Numbered from the stretch's first letter, positions 10,760 through 20,887 are shown. The stretch is DNA of 64,000 bases from Actinomadura sp. CNU-125 (GCF_001942465.1 NZ_MKJY01000133.1:1-64000), one strand, 5' to 3'. Translations and numbers: made by a program. The notes: generated from the sequence alone by a model not told the origin.

Positions 10760-11659
10760 ACGGCCCCGCACCCGCGCCCGTCCGGGCCCGTCCGGGCGTG
10801 CGCGAGGCGGCGCTGGCGCAGGCCCGCACGCTGGCCCGGGCCGGACGGTACGCGGAGGCCGAAGCCCTGCTCGACGGCGAGCCGGACACGTCCGTCCTCG
10901 ATCTGCGGGCGCGCATGTACGCGCAGCAGGGCCGGTTCGACGACGCCGACCGCTGCTGGGCAGAGGCGGCCAGGCTCGACCCGGACGACGCCGACGCCGC
11001 CCGGGGACGCGCCCGGATCGCCGAACTGGCGCGCGAGCGTGCGTCCACCGGATTCGGCCGGGCCTTCACCGGACGGCTCCTGCCGCGCGGCGGAGCGGCG
11101 GTCGCGGCGCTGCTCGCGCTCGTCCTGCTCGCCGCCGCGCGGCAGGCCGACCCCGAACCCGCGGCGGCCCCCGCCGTCCGCACCCCGCCGCCGTGCAGCC
11201 GCGCCGCCGCCCGCCCCGGCCGATCCGCTGTCCGGGTTGGACCTGGACGTTCCCGGGGTGCGGGCGGAACGCCGCGGCGGCGAGATCGCGGTCACCTTCG
11301 AGCGGGGGCTGTTCGACGCCGGGGCGACGCTCACCCCGGACGGACGGGACGTGCTCACCGCGCTCGGCGAACGGCTGCGCCCGCGCGCCGACCGGCTCGC
11401 GGTCGCGGTGATCGGGCACACCGACCGGACGGCCGTCCGGCCCGGCGGCGAGTACGCGAGCAACGTCGAGATCGGGACGATGCGGGCCGCGGTCGCCCGC
11501 GAGGCGCTGCGCTCGTCCGCGCGGATCCCCACGACCCGGTTCACGCTGTCGACGCTCGCCGGGATGCTGCCGCCGTACGGCGACGACGACGCGGGCGCTC
11601 CCGGCGACCCGCGCAACCGGACCGTCAGCCTGCGCATCTCCGCCGCGGGGGCACGATGA
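10756..11659 (+). CDS. TPR / transmembrane / OmpA-like protein of the Hsp70 operon (frameshifted)
   Basis: GTG 10756 overlaps the Hsp70 stop (GTGA). The N-terminal 95 residues contain tetratricopeptide-like helices (REAALAQARTLARAGRYAEAEALL, LRARMYAQQGRFDDADRCW). A transmembrane helix follows (GGAAVAALLALVLLAAA, about 115-131), then a Pro-rich linker where the frame changes near 11180-11215. The rest (LDLDVPGVRAERRGGEIAV, FDAGATLTPDGRDVLTALGE, VIGHTDRTA) resembles an OmpA/MotB-like domain that in other proteins binds peptidoglycan. The product would face the cytoplasm with its TPRs and the wall with its C-terminus. That places the chaperone-like machine at the membrane. Overlap with the next gene is four bases. 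Confidence 0.6.
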
Positions 11660-13248
11660 GCACGCCGAACCGGGACGCGGCCGCCTTCTTCGCCCGGGCC
11701 GACCCGCACCTGTACCGGCGGAACCCGTTCCGCGTCGCCGACCTGTCCGTCCACGCGACGGCCCGCGACGTGCGGCGCCGCACCGAGGAACTGCGGGTGA
11801 AGGCCAGGCTCGGCGCCGACACCGGCGCCGACACCGGGGGAGGCACGGGATTGCTGCCGCTGAGGCGGCGGCCCGCGCCGGACTCCGTCCAGGACGCGCT
11901 CCAGCGGCTCCGCGACCCGGTCCGCCGCATCGAGGACGAACTGTTCTGGTTCTGGCCCGCGCACAACGAGGCCGTCGAGGGCGCCCGGGACGAGGCCCTC
12001 GACGCCCTGCGGGAGCGCCGGATCCACGACGCCGAACGGCTTTGGGCCGAGCCCGGGCCCGGCCGCGCCGCCGCCGTCGCCGCGCACAACCTCGCCGTCC
12101 TCAAGCACGCCCAGGCCCTCGACGGCTACCTGGACGCGGACACCGCCGCCGACGGCCCCGGCGGCCGGGACCTCTGGAAACCGGCGCTGCGGCACTGGCG
12201 CACCGTCCTGGACACCGACGCGTTCTGGGACCTGGTCGCCGCCCGAGCCCGCGCGGCCAACGACCCGCGGCTCGGCCCCGGCACGGCCGACGAACTGCGC
12301 GAACGGTTGCCCGCCGTGCTCCTGCGGATCGCCGCCGACGCCGCCGTCCGGACGTCCCTGGGCGGCGACACCCTCGGCGGGTTCGCCCTCACCGGGGTGA
12401 TCCGTACCTCCGGGTACGACGAGGCGGCCGTCGAGGCCGCGTTCCGCGCGGCGACCGCCCCCGAGATGGAGCGGCTCCGGACGCTCGCGCGGTCCGCGCT
12501 CGACCGCGCGACGGAGTCCCCGGAGACCGCCTGCGACGAGGCCGTGCGCATCCTCGACCACTCCACCGCCCCGCTCGACGCGCTCGACGAGATCCTGACC
12601 CCGGCCCACCCCCTGATGGAGGGCGTCCGGGACGAGATCGCCGAACGCGTCCAGCAGTGCACGATCGTCTACGGCAACGAGACCAAGGACTGGTCGAAGT
12701 CCGAGGAGATCCTCGGACGCGCCGGGGAGATCGCGGCGACCGTCACCGTCAAGACGCGGATCAAGAAGAACCTCGACACCGCCGGTGACAACCTTCTCTA
12801 CGGCACCTGCTGGTTCTGCGGCGATACTCCCGCCGACGACGACGCGACGTACGAGAAGAAGATGTACGGGAACGTCCGCGAGGAGTTCGGCGGCTACGGG
12901 GGCTACCAGCGCCAGATCCGCTGGCAGAAACTGGCCGTCCCGGTGCCGCGCTGCTCGGGATGCGCCGCCGCGCACCGAGACCGCGGCCGGAAGGTGGCGG
13001 GCGTCGGCTGCGGGTTCGGCGCCGCGGCGCTCGCCCTGGCCGTCGCGCTGATCGTCGCGGGCGCCCCGCCGCTCCTGCCGGTCGGCCTGATCTTCCTGGT
13101 CATCATCGGTTTCTTCGTCGTCATGGGCACGGGCAACATCGACGGGCTGCCGAAGAACGCGCACGCGACGCTCGGCGCGTGGCCGCCCATCCAGGAGCGG
13201 CTCGGCGCGGGCTGGCTGTTCGGCGAGAAACCCCCGAACCTCGACTGA
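11656..13248 (+). CDS. J-like, zinc-ribbon membrane protein of the Hsp70 operon
   Basis: This 530-residue protein starts at ATG 11656, overlapping the previous stop. The N-terminal 100 residues (RRNPFRVADLSVHATARDVR ... QDALQRLRDPVRRIEDELFWFWP) look like a divergent J-type domain, without an obvious HPD. A helical middle part carries TPR-like repeats (11990-12640). Near residue 380 there is CWFCGD, followed at about residue 434 by CSGC, which together could bind zinc. Two hydrophobic helices follow (VGCGFGAAALALAVALIVAG and LLPVGLIFLVIIGFFVVMG), then a short tail. A cytoplasmic, membrane-tethered co-chaperone for the Hsp70 is the best reading. The J-like label rests on pattern and context. 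Confidence 0.6.
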   Translation: MSTPNRDAAAFFARADPHLYRRNPFRVADLSVHATARDVRRRTEELRVKARLGADTGADTGGGTGLLPLRRRPAPDSVQDALQRLRDPVRRIEDELFWFWPAHNEAVEGARDEALDALRERRIHDAERLWAEPGPGRAAAVAAHNLAVLKHAQALDGYLDADTAADGPGGRDLWKPALRHWRTVLDTDAFWDLVAARARAANDPRLGPGTADELRERLPAVLLRIAADAAVRTSLGGDTLGGFALTGVIRTSGYDEAAVEAAFRAATAPEMERLRTLARSALDRATESPETACDEAVRILDHSTAPLDALDEILTPAHPLMEGVRDEIAERVQQCTIVYGNETKDWSKSEEILGRAGEIAATVTVKTRIKKNLDTAGDNLLYGTCWFCGDTPADDDATYEKKMYGNVREEFGGYGGYQRQIRWQKLAVPVPRCSGCAAAHRDRGRKVAGVGCGFGAAALALAVALIVAGAPPLLPVGLIFLVIIGFFVVMGTGNIDGLPKNAHATLGAWPPIQERLGAGWLFGEKPPNLD

Positions 13249-13308
13249 CCGCGGGTCCGTTCACGGCCGCCCCTGCCGTGCGGGCCGCGGACGTTCTATC
13301 GTGGGCGG

Positions 13309-13983
13309 ATGCCGGAGACGATGCCGGAGACGCAGTCCCGCCGCCTGCCCCGCGGCCGCCACGCGCTCGCCCGCGAGGAGGTCCGCCGGATCCAGCGGGC
13401 ACGGTTGTGCGCCGCGATGGCCGATGTCATGGCCGAGAAGGGGTACGTCGACACGTCCGTCGCGGACGTGCTGCAGCGCGCGACCGTGTCGCGGCAGAGC
13501 TTCTACGAGCTGTTCGACTCCAAGCTCGACTGCTTCAACGCCGCGTTCGACTGCGCGGGCGAACTGCTGCTGGAGCGGCTGGCGGCCGACGTCGGCGACG
13601 TCCCGTCCCCGTCCCCGTCGGCCCCGGGCGCGGCCCCCGACCGGCTGGAGCTGTGCGAGCGCGCGATGAACGCCTACCTGCGGGCGCTCGCCGGGGAACT
13701 CGCCTACGCGCGGCTCTTCCTCGTCGAGGTGTACGCCGCCGGACCCGAGGCGATCGACCGCCGCGCCCGCACGCAGGAGATCATCGCGGGCGCGCTCGCC
13801 GACCTGCTGGGCGGCGCGGACGAGTCCGTCCTGCTCGCCTGCCGGGTGATCGTCGCCGGGATGAGCGCGATGGTGACGCCGCCGGTCGCCGAGCAGGACG
13901 CGGACGCGCTGCTCGCCCTCGGCCCGCCGCTGATCGAGCACGTCCGGGGGCTGTGGTCCGCGGGCGTCCTCACCGCGGCCTGA
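13309..13983 (+). CDS. TetR-family transcriptional regulator
   Basis: This 224-residue protein has an N-terminal TetR helix-turn-helix (ARLCAAMADVMAEKGYVDTSVADVLQRATVSRQSFYELFDSK split over residues 28-70). The C-terminal ligand domain has no recognisable signature. Two tandem ATG CCG GAG ACG units begin the gene, so 13309 or 13321 may be used. A TATCGT element about seven bases before the first ATG and the absence of a ribosome site suggest a leaderless transcript. It ends directly against the stop of the convergent P450 gene (13983/13984). The natural target is unclear: either the P450 or its own unit. Confidence 0.85.
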   Translation: MPETMPETQSRRLPRGRHALAREEVRRIQRARLCAAMADVMAEKGYVDTSVADVLQRATVSRQSFYELFDSKLDCFNAAFDCAGELLLERLAADVGDVPSPSPSAPGAAPDRLELCERAMNAYLRALAGELAYARLFLVEVYAAGPEAIDRRARTQEIIAGALADLLGGADESVLLACRVIVAGMSAMVTPPVAEQDADALLALGPPLIEHVRGLWSAGVLTAA

Positions 13984-15217
13984 TCAGAGCGCGCAGGGCA
14001 GCCGCTTGATGCCGTTGAGGAAGTTCGAGCGCAGCCGGTCCGGCTCCCCGGCCGCGTGCACGCCGGGCGCGCGGGCGAGCAGTTCCCGGAAGACGGCCGT
14101 CACCTCGCTGCGGGCCAGGTGCGCGCCCAGGCAGTAGTGCGGGCCGGGGGCGCCGAAGCCGAGGTGCGGGTTCGGTGACCGGGCGATGTCGAACCGTTCC
14201 GGGGCGTCGAAGACCGTCTCGTCCCGGTTCGCGGAGTAGTAGTAGAGCAGCAGCTTGTCGCCCGCCGCGAACCGGTGGCCGTTCAGCTCGCAGTCGCGGG
14301 CGGCGGTGCGCCGCATGTAGATGATCGGCGACGCGCACCGGACGATCTCCTCGGTGGCGGTCGCCGCGTACCGTTCGAAGTCGTCCGCCCAGCGCCGCTT
14401 CTGGTCCGGATGCGCGGTGAGGAGCAGCAGCCCGTGCGAGATCGCCGTGCGGGTGGTCTCGCTCCCGGCCTGCAGCAGCAGCCCGAAGAAGGAGCCGAGT
14501 TCCCCGGCGGTCAGCTTCTCGCCGTCCACGTTCGCGTTGACGAGCCTGGACGTCAGGTCGTCGGCGGGCGCCTCGATCCGTTCGGCGGCCAGTTCGTGGA
14601 CCATGCCCGACAGGTCGGCGGCGGCGTTGAGGACGGCCCCGGGGTCGTCGCGCGGCGTGTACTCGCTGTCGCCCGCGCCCAGGATGACGTTCGTCCGCTC
14701 CGCGACGAACCGGTGCCGGTCCTCCGGGACGCCCATCAGCCGGCAGATGATCGTCAGGGGGAGCCGCTCGGCGACCTCGGCGACGAAGTCGCCCGCGCCC
14801 CGCTCGACCAGTTCGTCCACGATCGTCGCGGCGACTCGGCGGATCTCCGCCTCCAGCCGTCCGATCATGCTCGGGGTGAACGCGCGGGACACGATCCGGC
14901 GCAGCCGCGCGTGCCGCGGATCGTCCATGTTGATCATCGAGTCGAAGAATTCGAGCGACTCCGGCGGCCGGTCGAACAGGTTGATGCCCTCGGCGCTGGA
15001 GAAGTCGCGCGGCCGCCGGCTCGCCTCCACCACGTCGGCGTGCCTGGTCACCGCGTAGAACCCCGGGCCCCGCTTCGCCGCCCACGGGGGGCGCGGCTCG
15101 GCGAAGAACGCGAACGGTTCCTCCCGCCCCAGAGCGTCGCGAACGCGCCGCGCGCTCGTCCGGGGGAGCCGCCCAGAAGCGGCCCTTGGACAGGTCGATG
15201 CCGGCGGGAGCGGTCAC
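13984..15217 (-). CDS. Cytochrome P450 (one frameshift)
   Basis: A bacterial P450 of about 411 residues. The I-helix motif is LLQAGSETTRTAIS, the K-helix is EEIVR, and the heme loop is FGAPGPHYCLGAHLAR, with Cys as the axial ligand. The N-terminal part (TAPAGIDLSKGRFW, then EEPFAFFAEPRPPWAAKRG and GFYAVTRHADV) is recovered only by shifting frame near 15145, where one base seems to be missing. I choose GTG 15217 because GGAGGCAAGC lies five to nine bases upstream; the ATG at 15250 has none. The sequence resembles CYP families acting on terpenes, steroids or fatty acids, but the substrate cannot be assigned. Ferredoxin partners are not adjacent. Confidence 0.85.
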
Positions 15218-15341
15218 GCTTGCCTCCAAGCTCGTCGTCGCATTTGGCATGCTACGTCCGGGCCGACGATCCGTCGATCATCGGCATTTCGTGTTATCCG
15301 CCGCGCTGCGGGACGTCTCCCAGGGAGCTCTCGGAAGGACG

Positions 15342-16770
15342 GTGACGCCCGTGCAGAAGGACGTGGACGTGGCCCCGCTGGTGCGGGCGGCGCAGGACGG
15401 TGACCACGCGGCCAGGGACGAACTGGTCGCCGGGCATCTGCCGCTCCTCTACAACGTCGTCGGCTGGGCCCTGGACGGCCACGCCGACGTGGACGACGTC
15501 GTGCAGGAGTCGCTGCTGCGCGCGCTGAACAACCTCGCCGGGCTCCGCGAGCCCGCGAGCTTCCGCTCCTGGCTCGTCTCCATCGCCATGAACCAGGTGC
15601 GCACCCGGTGGGCGACGCTCCGCCGCCGCGCCCCCGTCGACCCGGACGCGCTGGCGCGGCTGGCCGAACCCGCCCCCGACTTCGCGGAAACGGCCGTCCT
15701 CAGGCTCGAACTCGCCGGGCAGCGCCGCGAGGTCGCCGAGGCGACCCGCTGGCTCGACCCCGGCGAACGCGACGTCCTGGCCCTGTGGTGGCTGGAGGCG
15801 TCGGGCCACCTCGCGCGGCGCGAGCTCGCCGACGGCCTCGGCGTGTCCGCCGCGCACGCCGCCGTCCGGGTGCAGCGGATGAAAGCCCAGCTCACCACGT
15901 GCCGCGCGGTCGTCCGCGCACTGTCGGCGCCGCGCTGCGACGCGCTCGACGCGCTCGTCCTCGACCGCTGGGACGGGCGCCCGTCCCCGCTGTGGCGCAA
16001 GCGCATCGCGCGCCACGTCCGCGACTGCGCCGCCTGCGGGGAGCGCGAGCCGCGACTCCTACCGCCCGAAGCCCTCCTCGCGGGCCTCGTCATGGTCCCG
16101 CCGCCGTCGCCCGACCCCGACCTGGTGGCGGGCCTCGCCGCGACCGCGTCCGCCCAGGGCGGACGGGCGGGACGGTGGGGCGCGGCGGGCGGCCGGGAGT
16201 GCTGCCGTCGCCGTCGCGGTGGCCGTGGTCGTCTGGACGCTCGACGACCCGCCCGACCGGACGGCCCCCGCGCTCGACCCCGCTCCGCCCGTGCAGAGCA
16301 CGTCGTCGGCGCCGTCGCGGACGCCCGTCGCGGAGACGACGCCCGCGAAGGACCGCCTCGACCGGCCCACGCCCACCCGATCGGCGGCGACGGTCGAACA
16401 GCAGGTCGTCCGGCTGGTCAACGCCGAACGCGCCCGCGCGGGCTGCGGCGCGCTGCGCGTCTCGCCCGCACTGCACGAGGCCGCGCGCGAGCACTCGTCC
16501 GACATGGCGGCACGCCGCGTCCTCGACCATCGGGGGGCCGGCGGCGCCGGTCCGGGGGACCGGATCACCGCCGCCGGCTTCCGCTGGTCGGCCTACGGCG
16601 AGAACATCGCCCAGGGACAGCCGACCCCCGGGAGCGTCGTCGCGTCCTGGATGGACAGCCCGGGGCACCGCGCCAACATCGTCAACTGCGGCTACGAGCA
16701 GATCGGCGTGGCCGTGGCGCGCGGCCCCGGCGGGCCCTGGTGGACGCAGGTGTTCGCGACGCCGAGGTGA
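15342..16770 (+). CDS. Sigma-70 family factor fused to a transmembrane segment and an external CAP domain (frameshifted)
   Basis: The N-terminal 190 residues form an ECF-like sigma factor: region 2 (VAGHLPLLYNVVGWALDGHADVDDVVQESLLRAL) and region 4 (LDPGERDVLALWWLEAS ... LGVSAAHAAVRVQRMKAQL). A short zinc-finger-like HVRDCAACGE follows. After one frame change near 16150-16190 comes a hydrophobic helix (SAAVAVAVAVVVWTL), a Pro/Thr linker and a CAP/SCP domain (QQVVRLVNAERARAGCGALR, HSSDMAARR, RITAAGFRWSAYGENIAQGQ, SPGHRANIVNCGYEQIGVAVA). Starts are possible at GTG 15342 or 15351. Such a protein would be a membrane-bound sigma factor whose outer domain could sense the wall, presumably freed by proteolysis (inference). 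Confidence 0.7.
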
Positions 16771-16797
16771 GCAAGGTGACCGCGGTGAGCGCGGCGA

Positions 16798-17546
16798 TCA
16801 GCGCGACCCGAACGCCTGCGTCCAGTACGGCCCGCCCGCCTTGACGACACCGACCCCGATCTCGTCGAACTTGCAGTTGAGGATGTTCGCCCGATGCCCG
16901 GGGCTGTTCATCCACGACCGCATCACGCTCTCCGGGCTCGACTGCCCCTTCGCGATGTTCTCGCCGTAGGCCGTCCAGCGGTATCCCGCCGCCGTGATCC
17001 GGTCGCCCGGGCCGTCCCCGTCCGGGGCGGTGTGGTCGAAGTAGCCCCGCGCGGCCATGTCCGCCGAATGCCCCTGCGCGGCCTGCGCCAGCTTCGCGTT
17101 GCTCCGCACCGGCTCGCACCCGTTGTCGGCGCGCGCGTCGTTCACGAGCGCCACCACCTGCGCCGCGACCGTCCCGCCCGCCGGAGCCGTCCGCTTCGGC
17201 GCCGCCTTCTCCGGGGTCGGCGTCGGCTCCGGTTTCCGCACCGGCGGACGCGAGTCCCGCTGGACGGGCTCGCGCGTCTCCGTCGCCTTCGGTTCCGGTG
17301 TCGCCTTCGTCGGCGACGGCGTCGCGGACGGCTCCGGCGAAGCGGCCCCGGCCGACCGCGTCGCGGTCGCGCGGGCGTCGGCGCCGACTCGTTCCCGGCG
17401 AGCCGCCCGCCCGGGTCGTCGCGGAACACGCCGACGAGCGTTCCGGCGATCGCGCCCGTCACGAGCAGCCCGGCCGCACCGACGGCCGTCCACACGACGG
17501 TCCGCTCCGAGCCGCCGCGCCCGTCCTGGTCCCTCATCGATGCCAC
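16798..17546 (-). CDS. Membrane-anchored or secreted CAP-domain protein (frameshifted)
   Basis: The N-terminus (GTG 17546 or ATG 17537, after GGAAGGG) gives MRDQDGRGGSERTVVW and one transmembrane or signal helix (TAVGAAGLLVTGAIAGTLVGV). The frame changes once near 17375. A long Pro/Thr/Glu/Lys linker (SPEPSATPSPTKATPEPKAT) leads to a CAP domain with GHSADMAARGYFDH, RITAAGYRWTAYGENIAKG and SPGHRANILNCKFDEIGVGV. The CAP domain is about 60 percent similar by eye to the one fused to the neighbouring sigma factor. The two genes lie tail to tail 27 bases apart. Bacterial CAP proteins are extracytoplasmic and of mostly unknown function. Confidence 0.75.
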
Positions 17547-17774
17547 GTCCCTTCCATCTACGGATCAAGACGGAGACCAGGGAGGAGGGCGGCGATAACG
17601 AAAACCCGGGACTTTTCGGATCCGCGGACCCGGTCGCCGCGGCGGGACGCCAACCGGCGCTCAAGATTTCGAAGGGCGACGTTTGCCCCGCGACCTGCGA
17701 TCACTGCGCGATCGAGGGAATTGCCAGCGTGCGGGCGGACCGGCGCCCAAGTCGAAAAATGAGGATGGTCTGGA

Positions 17775-18989
17775 ATGCCCACGGGATTGAACACCGGCGA
17801 CTCCGCCTGGCTCCTGGTGAGCACCGCGATGGTGCTCCTCATGACACCCGGGCTCGCCTTCTTCTACGGCGGGATGGTCCGCTCCAAGAACATGCTGACG
17901 ATGCTCTACATGAGCTTCATCTGCATCAGCCTGGTGACCGTCCTGTGGTTCCTCTACGGGTACGGCATCGCGTTCGGCAAGGACGCGGGCGGCGCCGGGC
18001 TCATCGGCTGGGGCGACTGGCGGTTCGGCAACGTCACCCCCGACACCCTCCAGGGGAAGATCCCGGAGCAGATCTACGCGTGCTTCCAGCTCACGTTCGC
18101 GATCATCACGGTCGCCCTGATCAGCGGGTCCATCGCGGGACGGGCGCGGTTCGGCCCGTGGATCCTGTTCGTCTGCGTGTGGGTGACGCTCGTCTATCTG
18201 CCCATCGCGCACTGGGTCTTCTCGCCGTCCGGCTGGATCAACAAATGGGGCGTGATGGACTTCGCGGGCGGCCTCGTCGTCGAACTCAACTCGGGCATCT
18301 CGGGCCTCGCGATGGCGCTGGTGCTGGGGCGCGGGGTCGCGTTCCGGCGCGGCGAGGGGCCGCGGCCGGGCAACATCCCGTTCGTCATGCTCGGCCTCGG
18401 GCTGCTCTGGTTCGGCTGGTTCGGCTTCAACGCGGGCTCGGCCCTGGGCGACGGGGCGGTCGCGGCCCGCGCCTTCGTCAGCACCATGATCGCGGGCTGT
18501 TCCGGGATGCTGACCTGGCGGCTGCTGGAATGGCTCCGCACCCGGCACTTCACCCGGCTCGGCTCGTCCAGCGGCGCGCTCGCCGGGCTGGTCGCCATCA
18601 CCCCGTCGTGCGCGTTCGTCGGCGTCTGGGGCGCGTTCGCCATCGGTATCGTCGCCGCGGCGGTGTGCACGTACGCGGTCGAGATGAAGCTCGTCGCCGG
18701 TTACGACGACACGCTGGACGTCGTCGGCATCCACGGCGCGGGCGGCATCGTCGGCGTGCTCGCGCTCGGGTTCCTGGCCACCGGCTGGGACCGGCAGGGC
18801 ACGGCCGGCCTCTTCTACGGCGGCCCGGCGTCCGTCCTCGGCAAGCAGGCGGTCGCGGTGCTCGCCGTCGGGGCGTACGCGTTCATCGTCACGTTCGTCA
18901 TCGGCAAGATCATCGACCGGTTGTTCCGGATGCGCATGACCCCCGAGGAGCAGGCCAGAGGAACGGACGCCGCCTTCGTCGAGGAGTGA
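17775..18989 (+). CDS. amt: Ammonium channel of the Amt/Mep/Rh family with Glu in the first twin-His position
   Basis: A 404-residue, about 11-helix membrane protein. MTPGLAFFYGGMVRSKNML, CFQLTFAIITVALISGS, GVMDFAGGLVVELNSG and DVVGIHGAGGIVG are family signatures. In E. coli AmtB the pore holds two His (168 and 318). Here the first position is Glu170 (VVE in place of VVH) and the second is His320. The same replacement is known in yeast Mep1/Mep3 and alters transport behaviour. No P-II gene (glnK) is next to it. It leads the nitrogen unit ending at 27063, seven bases before the DUF1275 gene. The 228-base leader has no clear GlnR box that I can defend. Confidence 0.9.
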   Translation: MPTGLNTGDSAWLLVSTAMVLLMTPGLAFFYGGMVRSKNMLTMLYMSFICISLVTVLWFLYGYGIAFGKDAGGAGLIGWGDWRFGNVTPDTLQGKIPEQIYACFQLTFAIITVALISGSIAGRARFGPWILFVCVWVTLVYLPIAHWVFSPSGWINKWGVMDFAGGLVVELNSGISGLAMALVLGRGVAFRRGEGPRPGNIPFVMLGLGLLWFGWFGFNAGSALGDGAVAARAFVSTMIAGCSGMLTWRLLEWLRTRHFTRLGSSSGALAGLVAITPSCAFVGVWGAFAIGIVAAAVCTYAVEMKLVAGYDDTLDVVGIHGAGGIVGVLALGFLATGWDRQGTAGLFYGGPASVLGKQAVAVLAVGAYAFIVTFVIGKIIDRLFRMRMTPEEQARGTDAAFVEE

Positions 18990-18995
18990 CGGCCG

Positions 18996-19681
18996 ATGCC
19001 CGAAGCGCGCGACCACGGGCCGCTGCCCGCGCTCCTCATCGTCCTGACCGGCATCACCGGACTGGTCGACGCCGTCAGCTACCTGGAGTTCGGCAACGTC
19101 TTCGTGGCGAACGTGACCGGGAACGTCATCTTCCTCGGTTTCCGGCTCGGCGGCAGGGAAGAGGCGACGGGCACGTTCGTGGCGACGACCGTCGCGATCG
19201 TCTTCTTCTGCGTCGGGGCCGCGTTCGGCGGACGGCCGAAGCTCGCGCGGCTCAGGCACCGCGGCCACCTGCTGTCCGCGGGCGCCGCCGTCCAGGCGTG
19301 CGCCTTCGTCGCCGCGGCCCTGATCATGACGATCCTGGGCCACACCCCCGCGCTCGAACGCCGGGCGCTGATCCCGCTGCTGGCGGCGTCGATGGGCTGG
19401 CAGTTCGCGATCGTGCGGCGCGTCGACGTCCCCGGATTCCGGACGATCGTCATCACCACCGCGCTGACCTCGCTCGTCGCCGACCGCGGGCAGCCCCGCA
19501 AGCAGGCCGTGCGCAAGGGCCTGTCGATCGTGGCGCTGCTGCTGGGGGCGTTGACCGGCACGCTGTGCATCAGGCACCTCGCGACGCACGCGCCCCTGTG
19601 GACGGCGTCCGCGCTGCTCCTGACCATCGCCGCCGCCAGTTTCGCCGCCGCGCGCGAACGGGCGCCGAGAGCTGGGGCTGA
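18996..19681 (+). CDS. DUF1275 (YoaK-like) integral membrane protein
   Basis: ATG 18996 follows a GAGGAG site inside the end of the ammonium channel gene. The product has about six hydrophobic helices, opening with ALLIVLTGITGLVDAVSYLE and VFVANVTGNVIFLGF, a signature of the DUF1275/YoaK family. Its molecular role is unknown. The frame has no stop after the last helix (TASALLLTIAAASFAAARERAPR) and runs on into the urea transporter 200 bases later. A stop (TGA 19679-19681) exists one frame over, so a lost base near 19660 is the simplest explanation. I place the end there tentatively. A genuine fusion with the transporter is possible but less likely. Confidence 0.7.
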
Positions 19682-19840
19682 CCCGTCCGGCCGGGGAGAA
19701 GACCAACGGCGCTCGGTCCTTACTTGGACAACTGTTGACGGAATTCCCATTTGGGCGGCGAACGGCCGGGAAGAGCGCCCATGTCGTCATCGCACGAACA
19801 GATGCGCGCGGACGACGAAGATCACTCAGAGTAATCGACT

Positions 19841-19860
19841 CGTGTCAGTTCGTGTCAGTT
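19841..19860 (+). repeat. Tandem 10-bp direct repeat upstream of the urea transporter
   Basis: CGTGTCAGTT occurs twice in a row, followed by a partial third copy (CGTTCG). It sits 21-40 bases before the start of the urea transporter and may be a binding site for a regulator or part of the promoter. The function is unknown. Confidence 0.5.
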
Positions 19861-19880
19861 CGTTCGCAAGGGGAGTGTCC

Positions 19881-20855
19881 GTGTCGTCATCGCCGTCCGA
19901 CGGATCGGGCACGGGAGGCCCCGGGGCGCACGAGCGCCCGCGGGAAGCCGTCCTCACGATCCCTCGCGGGGTCGCCCAGGTGGACTTCCAGTCCAATTAC
20001 TGGACGGGCCTCATCTTCATCATCGCGCTGTTCGTCGGCGGCTGGGAGTTCGGCGTCTTCGGGCTGCTCGGCACGATCACGGGCACCGTGACCGCGTCGC
20101 TGCTCGGCGTCGACCGCGACCGGATCACGCTCGGCCTCGAAGGGTTCTGCGGGACGCTCGTCGGCGTCGGCCTGGTGCTCTACCTCGGCGTGAACTGGAT
20201 GACGGTCGCCCTGGTCATCGGCTCCGCCGTCGCGACGAGCATCCTCACCGCGGCGATGCGGACCGTTCTCGACCCGTACGACCTGCCGACGTTCACCGCG
20301 CCGTTCTGCGTCGTCACGCTGGTGATGGTGATCGGCGCACCGTCCTTCGACCGGGTGTGGGCCGACCACCGCAACACCGCCCCGCCCTCGGCTACCGACC
20401 CCGGCACCGCGATGTCCTGGCACGACTTCTGGCAGGGCTTCTTCAACGGGGTCGGGCAGGTGTTCTTCCAGGACGACTGGTACGTCGGCCTGATCTTCCT
20501 GATCGGCCTCGCGGTGGCGAGCCGGCTCGTCGCCGCGGCGGCGGCCGTGTCGAGCCTGATCGGCCTGCTGGTCGGCTGGTGGCTCGGCGCGCAGGCCGCC
20601 GACCTCGGCGCCGGACTGTACGGCTACAACGCCGTGCTGACCGGAATCGCGCTGACCGGCACCTTCGTCGCCCTGAGCCGGACGGGCGTCGTCTTCGCGG
20701 CGATCGGGGCGGCGACCGCCGCCGCGCTGACCGCCGGCATCACCGACCTGTTCAACACGGTCGGCGGCCACACCCTGACCTGGCCGTTCGTGCTGGTCAC
20801 CTGGGTGTTCCTGGCGGCCGTCCCGCTCATGTCGAGGCTACGGCGGGCCGGCTAG
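19881..20855 (+). CDS. Urea transporter (UT family)
   Basis: This 324-residue membrane protein has the duplicated UT fold. The paired halves show [20 protein letters not shown] with [18 protein letters not shown], and [20 protein letters not shown] with [19 protein letters not shown]. These resemble the urea-selective pores of bacterial and animal UT channels. GTG 19881 follows AAGGGGAG at a five-base spacing; GTG 19875 overlaps that site. It lies 32 bases before ureA, so urea uptake and hydrolysis are probably made together. Upstream sequence is in frame with the DUF1275 gene without a stop, which I attribute to an indel. Confidence 0.88.
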   Translation: MSSSPSDGSGTGGPGAHERPREAVLTIPRGVAQVDFQSNYWTGLIFIIALFVGGWEFGVFGLLGTITGTVTASLLGVDRDRITLGLEGFCGTLVGVGLVLYLGVNWMTVALVIGSAVATSILTAAMRTVLDPYDLPTFTAPFCVVTLVMVIGAPSFDRVWADHRNTAPPSATDPGTAMSWHDFWQGFFNGVGQVFFQDDWYVGLIFLIGLAVASRLVAAAAAVSSLIGLLVGWWLGAQAADLGAGLYGYNAVLTGIALTGTFVALSRTGVVFAAIGAATAAALTAGITDLFNTVGGHTLTWPFVLVTWVFLAAVPLMSRLRRAG

Positions 20856-20887
20856 AGCACCGGCCCGCGCGTCCAGAGAGGACTCCG

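Noticed and set aside
17547-17774. GlnR box before the ammonium channel
   Set aside because: A GATAACGAAAAC-like run near 17594 has the wrong spacing for the actinobacterial GlnR site, so I do not claim it.
17661-19790. Open frame of 709 codons on the minus strand
   Set aside because: Antisense to the ammonium channel and DUF1275 genes; no recognisable domain.
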